Part shown: positions 6,103 through 9,987 of the stretch, in pieces
Numbering within the stretch: position 1 is the first letter of the stretch
How the letters are laid out: each line of letters starts with the position of its first letter
DNA from: Deltaproteobacteria bacterium RBG_16_44_11
GTDB lineage: Bacteria; Desulfobacterota; Syntrophia; Syntrophales; Smithellaceae
Assembly: GCA_001797845.1 (NCBI GenBank)
Contig: MGQN01000023.1
Coordinates: forward strand, 135,278 to 145,264
DNA: 9,987 nt
Reading direction: 5' to 3'
The notes under the pieces: generated by a model
Databases searched by the model: none
What the model was told of the DNA's origin: nothing
Seen by the model: the letters and a program-made list of their open reading frames with translations, nothing else
Translations under genes and position numbers: made by a program

Positions 6103-6171
6103 CCAATTCCGAAAACGTAGCGCAGCAGAATTGGTAAGTCGAATTATCCCGTAAGCATAGCGAAACGGGAT
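6103..6171 (+). repeat. Two further hairpins of the 12-nt-loop family
   Basis: First hairpin: CCAATTC (6103-6109) pairs with GAATTGG (6128-6134). Counting 10-nt arms, as in the array at 1684-1899, leaves the 12-nt loop AAACGTAGCGCA (6113-6124). Second: ATCCCGT (6146-6152) pairs with ACGGGAT (6165-6171) around the 12-nt loop AAGCATAGCGAA. The 11-nt linker TAAGTCGAATT (6135-6145) matches TAAGTTGAACC at 1857-1867, which likewise joins two hairpins. The pair lies in the divergent region between the S1 and aminotransferase genes, where it could sit in the aminotransferase leader. Same strand orientation as the first array. Confidence 0.78.
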
Positions 6172-6260
6172 TAATACCATTGCTTTTTTAAAAAAATCTG
6201 GATATTTAAATAAATATGTATTATGAATCAATCAATAATATGTAAGGAGTTAAATCACTT

Positions 6261-7565
6261 ATGCGTTTTGAAATTGCCCGCGGCGGCAGCGGCCTGACTT
6301 ATGAAATCCGTAATATCGTGCTTATCGCCAACAAGCTCAAAGAATACGGCATGGATATTATCTGGGAAAACATCGGCGATCCGGTGCAGAAAGGCGAAAA
6401 AATCCCCGATTGGATGAAGGAAGTTCTCACCGAGATAATAAAAGAAGATGCCTCCTTCGCTTATTCGCCGACGAAAGGCGTGGACACAACACGAAAGTTT
6501 CTTGCCGACCGCCTCAACAAACGCGGGAAGGTGCAAATTACCCCGGAAGATATAATTTTCTTCAACGGTTTGGGCGATGCCATTGCCCGCGCTTACAGTT
6601 CCATTCAGGTTGACGCGCGCGTGATTATGCCGGAGCCGACATATTCCACTCACTTTATGGCGGAAGTCCTGCACGCTTCGTTTCCACCTAACACGTATCG
6701 CTTGAATCCTTATAACCACTGGTTTCCGGATATGCGGGAGCTGGAGCAAAAAGTAAAAAGCCATAAATCCATTGTCGGCATTCTGGTCATCAATCCCGAT
6801 AATCCCACGGGATTTGTTTATCCGGCGGAGACGCTCAAGCAAATCGTGCAGATTGCCAAAGATAACGACCTTTTTGTTGTCTTTGATGAAACTTACATTA
6901 ATATTGTTTACAACGGGAAAAAAACCGTGCCGCTCTCCGATATTGTGGGTGATGTTCCGGCCATCAGTATGAAAGGAATTTCCAAGGAATTGCCCTGGCC
7001 TGGTTCGCGCTGCGGCTGGATAGAAGTTTATAATGCCGACAAAGATCCGATTTTCGCCCGCTTCATTAACACGATATTCCACCAGAAAATGTCGGAAGTT
7101 TGTTCGACAACACTGCCGCAACTCGCGATTCCCAAAATAATGACACACCCTGAATATCAAAATTATTTGGATGAGCGCAAAAAGCATTATGAGAAGCTTT
7201 CCCATATCGCTTACGATATTTTAAAAGATGTTCCCTGTCTAATGGTGAACAAAACCAATGGCGCATTCTACATGACGGTTGTTTTCAATGAATCCGCTCT
7301 TAATAATCGTCAGAAGCTTCGTATTGAAAAGCGGGAAATAAAACAATTTGTGGAAAATTTAGCCAAAGAAACCATCGAACACGACAAACGATTCGTTTAT
7401 TATCTTTTGGCGGCAACTGGTATTTGCGTTGTGCCGCTGACTTCATTCTTTACGCCCCTGCTTGGTTTTCGTATGACGCTTTTGGATAAGGATGTGGCGG
7501 AATTCGAACGCACGGTAAAAACCATCGCCGAAAAAATTACCGAATACATTAATTCGGCAAAATAA
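6261..7565 (+). CDS. Class I/II PLP-dependent aminotransferase (AlaA/AspC-like)
   Basis: The product is 434 residues, fold type I. Visible signature residues are the NPDNPTG motif (178-184), Asp209 in VVFDETY for the PLP pyridine nitrogen with Tyr212, the Schiff-base Lys242 in GISKELPWPGSRCGW, Arg250 for the phosphate, and Arg404 in LLGFRMTLL, which normally binds the substrate carboxylate. All catalytic positions are present. The closest remembered type is the AlaA/aspartate-aminotransferase branch that moves amino groups between amino acids and 2-oxo acids; the exact substrate is not readable. AAGGAG (6244-6249) lies 11 nt before the ATG, slightly long spacing. It is divergent from the S1 gene, with two family hairpins in between. 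The end of the gene overlaps a weak AT-rich hairpin. Confidence 0.9.
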   Translation: MRFEIARGGSGLTYEIRNIVLIANKLKEYGMDIIWENIGDPVQKGEKIPDWMKEVLTEIIKEDASFAYSPTKGVDTTRKFLADRLNKRGKVQITPEDIIFFNGLGDAIARAYSSIQVDARVIMPEPTYSTHFMAEVLHASFPPNTYRLNPYNHWFPDMRELEQKVKSHKSIVGILVINPDNPTGFVYPAETLKQIVQIAKDNDLFVVFDETYINIVYNGKKTVPLSDIVGDVPAISMKGISKELPWPGSRCGWIEVYNADKDPIFARFINTIFHQKMSEVCSTTLPQLAIPKIMTHPEYQNYLDERKKHYEKLSHIAYDILKDVPCLMVNKTNGAFYMTVVFNESALNNRQKLRIEKREIKQFVENLAKETIEHDKRFVYYLLAATGICVVPLTSFFTPLLGFRMTLLDKDVAEFERTVKTIAEKITEYINSAK

Positions 7566-7582
7566 AAACGCAGTGATATTTT
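7559..7582 (+). repeat. Weak AT-rich hairpin over the aminotransferase stop codon
   Basis: AAAATA (7559-7564) pairs with TATTTT (7577-7582) around a 12-nt loop AAAACGCAGTGA. The loop resembles the family loop only with a one-base shift (AAACGCAGTGAT, 10 of 12). The stem is pure A/T and partly coding, so chance is likely. Confidence 0.25.
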
Positions 7583-7644
7583 CCTGAGATAGCTTAGGCA
7601 AAAGTTATTACAAAATCCGGGCGGTTTTTTATTTAGCGGCTCAG

Positions 7645-8634
7645 ATGTTTTGTCCTAATTGTGGCGAAAAATATGAAAAAAACAAGGCCGTATGTTCAGC
7701 CCGTAAAGTCCCGTTGAAGAAGGGTGTTTCGAACGTGGAAAAACAGCAAAGAATAAAATTTATTACTGTCTATCAAACTGGCGATTACGGCTTTCTCGCG
7801 TTTGCTAAATCAATACTTCAATCTGAAGGCATTCCATATTACTTTAAGGGAGAAGGTTTGCAGGATTTGGACGGGGCTGGCCGTTTGGGCACCGGTTTTA
7901 ATCCATTGTTTGGGCCGGTGGAAATTCAGGTTGACGAAAATGATGCTGAGAAGGCCAGAGAAATTCTGGAACAAATAGAGCAAGGCAAAGTTGATATGCC
8001 CGAAAGTGAATATATAGATCAAGAAGTTGAAGAAAATACACGTTCTACTCGGCCAGAAGAAAAGAAATCTCTCAAGGGTGTTTTAAGAGGAATCATTATT
8101 GGTATATTAATCAGTATATGTGCCTATTATATTTATGAGGCAGTTCAAAACTATAGGCAAAAGAATTTTTCATGGATTGGGTATAATGATTTAAATAAAG
8201 ACGGAAAAAACGATATCACTTATTATTACGAGAAAGGAATATTATCCTGGTCAGAAGAAGACCGAAACTTTGATGGAAAAATCGACACTAAATGGTTTTA
8301 TAAAGAAGAAGCCGTTGATCGTTGCGTAGCAGATGAAAATTACGATGGTGCTTTTGAAGCGAAATATTTCTATCAGAAAGGTATTGTGCAACGGGGTGAA
8401 TTTGATTTTAATCATGATAAAAACCTAGATGTCATTGAAAATTACATAGACGGTGTCATTTATGACTCCGTTTATTATCATGAGATAACCGGGAAAGTCT
8501 GGAAAAAAGTTTTTTATCGATATGGAATCATAAATGAAGAGCAAATTGATAAGGATTATGACGGTAAATTTGATATTACAATTAAATATAATGAATCAGG
8601 CCGTCCCGTAAAAACTATCGCTTCGAAAAAGTAA
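7645..8634 (+). CDS. Zinc-ribbon-like/DUF2007 membrane protein with six 24-residue acidic repeats
   Basis: The product is 329 residues. Residues 3-18 resemble a zinc ribbon (CPNC, then Cys17), but the expected fourth Cys is Arg20. Residues about 37-111 match the DUF2007 putative signal-transducing fold. One membrane segment spans about 147-166, preceded by KK/RG and so probably with the N-terminus inside. The outer part holds repeats starting at Asp182, 206, 230 and 254, a degenerate one at 278, and Asp302, exactly 24 residues apart. Each reads like D-x-N-x-D-G-K-x-D followed by aromatic strand residues and often a Gly; such loops recall EF-hand-type calcium sites. Function unknown. No ribosome site precedes ATG 7645; a GTG at 7735 preceded by GAAGGG would drop the zinc ribbon. 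The second half is clearly AT-richer than neighbouring genes. Confidence 0.75.
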   Translation: MFCPNCGEKYEKNKAVCSARKVPLKKGVSNVEKQQRIKFITVYQTGDYGFLAFAKSILQSEGIPYYFKGEGLQDLDGAGRLGTGFNPLFGPVEIQVDENDAEKAREILEQIEQGKVDMPESEYIDQEVEENTRSTRPEEKKSLKGVLRGIIIGILISICAYYIYEAVQNYRQKNFSWIGYNDLNKDGKNDITYYYEKGILSWSEEDRNFDGKIDTKWFYKEEAVDRCVADENYDGAFEAKYFYQKGIVQRGEFDFNHDKNLDVIENYIDGVIYDSVYYHEITGKVWKKVFYRYGIINEEQIDKDYDGKFDITIKYNESGRPVKTIASKK

Positions 8635-8657
8635 AAAAAGGTAGAAATTAAAATTAA

Positions 8658-8697
8658 AAAACGCCGAAGGGCATTTATAACAACCCTTCGGCGTTTT
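8658..8697. terminator. Strong bidirectional intrinsic terminator
   Basis: The arms are AAAACGCCGAAGGG (8658-8671) and CCCTTCGGCGTTTT (8684-8697), a perfect 14-bp stem with a 12-nt loop. T runs occur on both strands (8694-8697 and again after GCG on plus; the A run at 8656-8661 on minus). It lies between the convergent DUF2007 and RRM genes and can end both transcripts. Confidence 0.9.
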
Positions 8698-8725
8698 GCG
8701 TTTTAGTTAAGTTTAAATTTATTAG

Positions 8726-9079
8726 TTAATATCTGCCGCCGCCGCCGCGATTTCCACCACCACCACCACGATTTCCGCCGCCTCTGAAGCCGCCGCCACC
8801 GCCACGGTTTCCACCGCCGGCGCCGAATTCCTTCTTGGGTCTGGCTTCATTGACGGTAATTGCCTTTCCATCAAGCATGCCGCCGTTGAATTTTTTAATA
8901 GCTTCGGTTGCGCCCTCTTCCGTTTTCATTTCGACAAATCCAAAACCTTTGGATTGTCCGGAAAACTTGTCCTTAATGACCGACGCGGAAGCGACTTCTC
9001 CCGCTTCGGAAAAGTTGGTTTTCAGGTCTTCATCTGTGATTTTGTAAGACAGGTTACCGACATACAAATTTTTGTTCAT
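8726..9079 (-). CDS. Glycine-rich RRM RNA-binding protein
   Basis: The product is 117 residues: one RRM (about 3-80) followed by a glycine/arginine-rich tail (86-117). The RNP2 motif is LYVGNL (5-10) and RNP1 is KGFGFVEM (44-51), with the aromatic residues needed for RNA stacking in place (Tyr6, Phe46, Phe48). The tail contains repeated NRGGGGG/FRGGG units ending in RY, similar to RGG boxes. Bacterial proteins of this form, best known from cyanobacteria, are often cold- or stress-induced RNA chaperones; that role is family knowledge, not seen here. AAGGGGG lies about 6 nt before ATG 9079. The tail is encoded by GGN-type triplet runs that could vary by slippage. The upstream region contains several hairpins and suggests post-transcriptional control. 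Confidence 0.93.
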   Translation of the reverse strand: MNKNLYVGNLSYKITDEDLKTNFSEAGEVASASVIKDKFSGQSKGFGFVEMKTEEGATEAIKKFNGGMLDGKAITVNEARPKKEFGAGGGNRGGGGGFRGGGNRGGGGGNRGGGGRY

Positions 9080-9307
9080 TTCTATCCCCCTTCTTTTGTT
9101 TAAACTTCATTCCCCTATCGGGCGTCACAAAGCATCAAAATCACCCCCATCCGTCTCCTCATGGAGAAGGAAGGAACAAGAAAGGGGCTCGTATGCCTTA
9201 CCTCGAAAGCTTCTGTTTGAAGCTCATTACTGCTTAAATTCAAAAACCACCAAGATTAATAAGAGCATGGTGGTTGTTTCTTGTTTATTTAAGAAAGATT
9301 AAACATT
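9080..9307 (-). promoter_or_regulatory. Hairpin-rich upstream region/leader of the RRM gene
   Basis: No gene is credible here. Three perfect hairpins follow each other: TCTCC/GGAGA with a 4-nt loop (9154-9167), AGCTTC/GAAGCT with loop TGTTT (9208-9224), and AACCACCA/TGGTGGTT with a 15-nt loop (9245-9275). On the minus strand the last is followed by a short T run, so it could be an attenuator or a terminator. If transcription starts near 9280-9300 these would form a leader of about 200 nt. A weak promoter candidate has TTGAAA (9308-9313, minus) as its -35 with an A/T-rich -10 near 9287-9293. Leader status is inference. Confidence 0.4.
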
Positions 9308-9315
9308 TTTCAACA

Positions 9316-9332
9316 TATACACGCTGTGTATA
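9316..9332. promoter_or_regulatory. Perfect palindrome, operator-like
   Basis: TATACAC (9316-9322), spacer GCT, GTGTATA (9326-9332) is a perfect 7-bp inverted repeat. It lies just upstream of the possible -35 of the RRM gene and in the divergent region shared with the acyl-CoA dehydrogenase gene. A dimeric regulator site is plausible; the regulator is unknown. Confidence 0.5.
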
Positions 9333-9460
9333 GACCCTATTAGTCACACTACCGGTTAATAGTCAAGAAGGATTTTCTTCCTGTTTTCTATTTTTTCCGG
9401 CATTGCGCATTAAGATTTAAATAAAAAAACATCAATTAATTCGTTGCCGCGCGGTTTTTC

Positions 9461-9469
9461 TGTTATAAT
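9461..9469 (+). promoter_or_regulatory. Extended -10 promoter of the acyl-CoA dehydrogenase gene
   Basis: TGTTATAAT is an exact TGN extended -10 with a perfect TATAAT (9464-9469). No good -35 is found at 16-18 nt spacing; TTGCCG at 9444 is too close at 14 nt. Transcription near 9476 would leave a leader of about 55 nt before ATG 9531. Confidence 0.7.
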
Positions 9470-9530
9470 CCACAAAATTTCATAAACAAATATTTCAGAA
9501 AATCATAATGCCGTAATTAAGGAGGAGCTT

Positions 9531-9987
9531 ATGTTTGATTACATGCTGACCAAAGAGCAAATCAAAATCCGCGATGAGGCGCGCGAACTTGTGAAATGGG
9601 TGCCTCGCCAGATGATTCTGGATATGGATACGGATAAAATCAAATTTCCCAAGGAATTTTTGCAGGAAGCCGCCGGAAGAAATCTTCTGGGCTGCCGCTA
9701 TCCTAAAAAATGGGGAGGCAGAGATATGGACTGGGTGACCACCTGCATGATTATGGAAGAGGTGGGCACGCTCGGTTATGAATTTGCCTGCGTTTTCGGC
9801 GTGGGGGCGGAACTGGTCTGCGACGCGATTATTCTGCATGGCACAGAGGAACAAAAAGAAAAGTATGTAAAACCTCTGCTCAAAGGCGAGCTTTTCGCGG
9901 CGGAATGTCTTACCGAGCCGCGCGGCGGTTCTGATTTTTTCGGCGCCGCAACTAAAGCAGAGGATAAAGGCGATTATTATCTTTTAA
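9531..9987 (+). CDS. Acyl-CoA dehydrogenase, N-terminal part (3' end outside window)
   Basis: The frame is open from ATG 9531 to the window end, giving 152 residues. AAGGAGG (9519-9525) lies 5 nt before the start. The sequence follows the acyl-CoA dehydrogenase fold: the helical N-terminal domain (about 5-120) with the conserved YPKKWGG (57-63), MEEVG (75-79) and EEQKEKYVKPLLKGE (106-120), then the beginning of the middle beta domain with CLTEPRGGSD (126-135), the usual flavin/substrate-contact motif. These FAD enzymes introduce the 2,3 double bond into acyl-CoA thioesters in beta-oxidation or related routes. The catalytic Glu and the C-terminal domain lie outside the window, so substrate and chain length cannot be judged. 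The preceding promoter has a perfect -10. Confidence 0.92.
   Translation, partial: MFDYMLTKEQIKIRDEARELVKWVPRQMILDMDTDKIKFPKEFLQEAAGRNLLGCRYPKKWGGRDMDWVTTCMIMEEVGTLGYEFACVFGVGAELVCDAIILHGTEEQKEKYVKPLLKGELFAAECLTEPRGGSDFFGAATKAEDKGDYYLL

Noticed and set aside
6180..6208. Sigma70 promoter for the aminotransferase (TTGCTT with TATTTA at 17 nt)
   Set aside because: The -10 matches only 3 of 6 positions in very AT-rich DNA, so it cannot be told from chance.
6255..7205. Long minus-strand open frame (316 codons) opposite the aminotransferase
   Set aside because: It is antisense to a gene with all catalytic motifs intact and its product shows no family motif.
7583..7633. Intrinsic terminator after the aminotransferase gene
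   Set aside because: A T-rich stretch (7625-7633) is present, but the only GC stem touching it is CCG/CGG with a 2-nt loop; the better stem at 7583-7598 is not followed by T residues.
9072..9302. Plus-strand open frame of 76 codons upstream of the RRM gene
   Set aside because: It overlaps the RRM start and the hairpin leader, has no ribosome site, and its product is not family-like.

Overview
The window looks like chromosomal DNA of an anaerobic, fatty/organic-acid-metabolising bacterium. The gene set (a B12-type radical SAM protein, a FabH-like ketosynthase, an ADP-forming acyl-CoA synthetase, an acyl-CoA dehydrogenase and an S1-domain protein) and the moderate base composition recall Desulfobacterota/Syntrophaceae-like organisms. 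That placement is inference from gene content, not from a marker gene.

Layout, left to right. (1) 2-1544: the 3' end of a radical SAM gene followed 13 nt later by a ketosynthase III-type gene whose real start is a GTG at 402 with an ideal ribosome binding site. (2) 1545-1930: no gene; the stretch is packed with hairpins. Two GC-rich hairpins (1585-1632) are followed by an array (1684-1899) in which most hairpins share a 12-nt loop motif while their stems differ. (3) 1931-2500: a minus-strand RHH antitoxin/RelE-ParE toxin pair with its own promoter and a perfect palindromic operator over the -10 box. (4) 2711-4858: a fused alpha/beta ADP-forming acetyl/acyl-CoA synthetase, convergent with a four-S1-domain protein (4855-6015, minus); the two stop codons share one CTAG. 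(5) 6016-6260: a divergent intergenic region carrying two more hairpins of the same family as in (2). (6) 6261-7565: an AlaA/AspC-like class I aminotransferase. (7) 7645-8634: an AT-rich gene for a zinc-ribbon-like/DUF2007 membrane protein with six 24-residue D-x-N-x-D-G-type repeats. (8) 8658-8697: a strong bidirectional terminator. (9) 8726-9079, minus: a glycine-rich RRM protein with a long, hairpin-rich upstream region. (10) 9531 to the end: the 5' part of an acyl-CoA dehydrogenase gene behind an extended -10 promoter.

How it fits together: the ADP-forming CoA synthetase and the acyl-CoA dehydrogenase fit a metabolism based on acyl-CoA intermediates in which ATP is recovered from thioesters; the aminotransferase links 2-oxo acids and amino acids. 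S1 and RRM proteins are RNA-binding housekeeping or stress factors. The most unusual signal is the dispersed hairpin family: at two loci about 4.3 kb apart, on the same strand, hairpins keep a loop close to AARCRWAGYGMA and a linker close to TAAGTYGAAYY, while stem sequences change with base pairing preserved.
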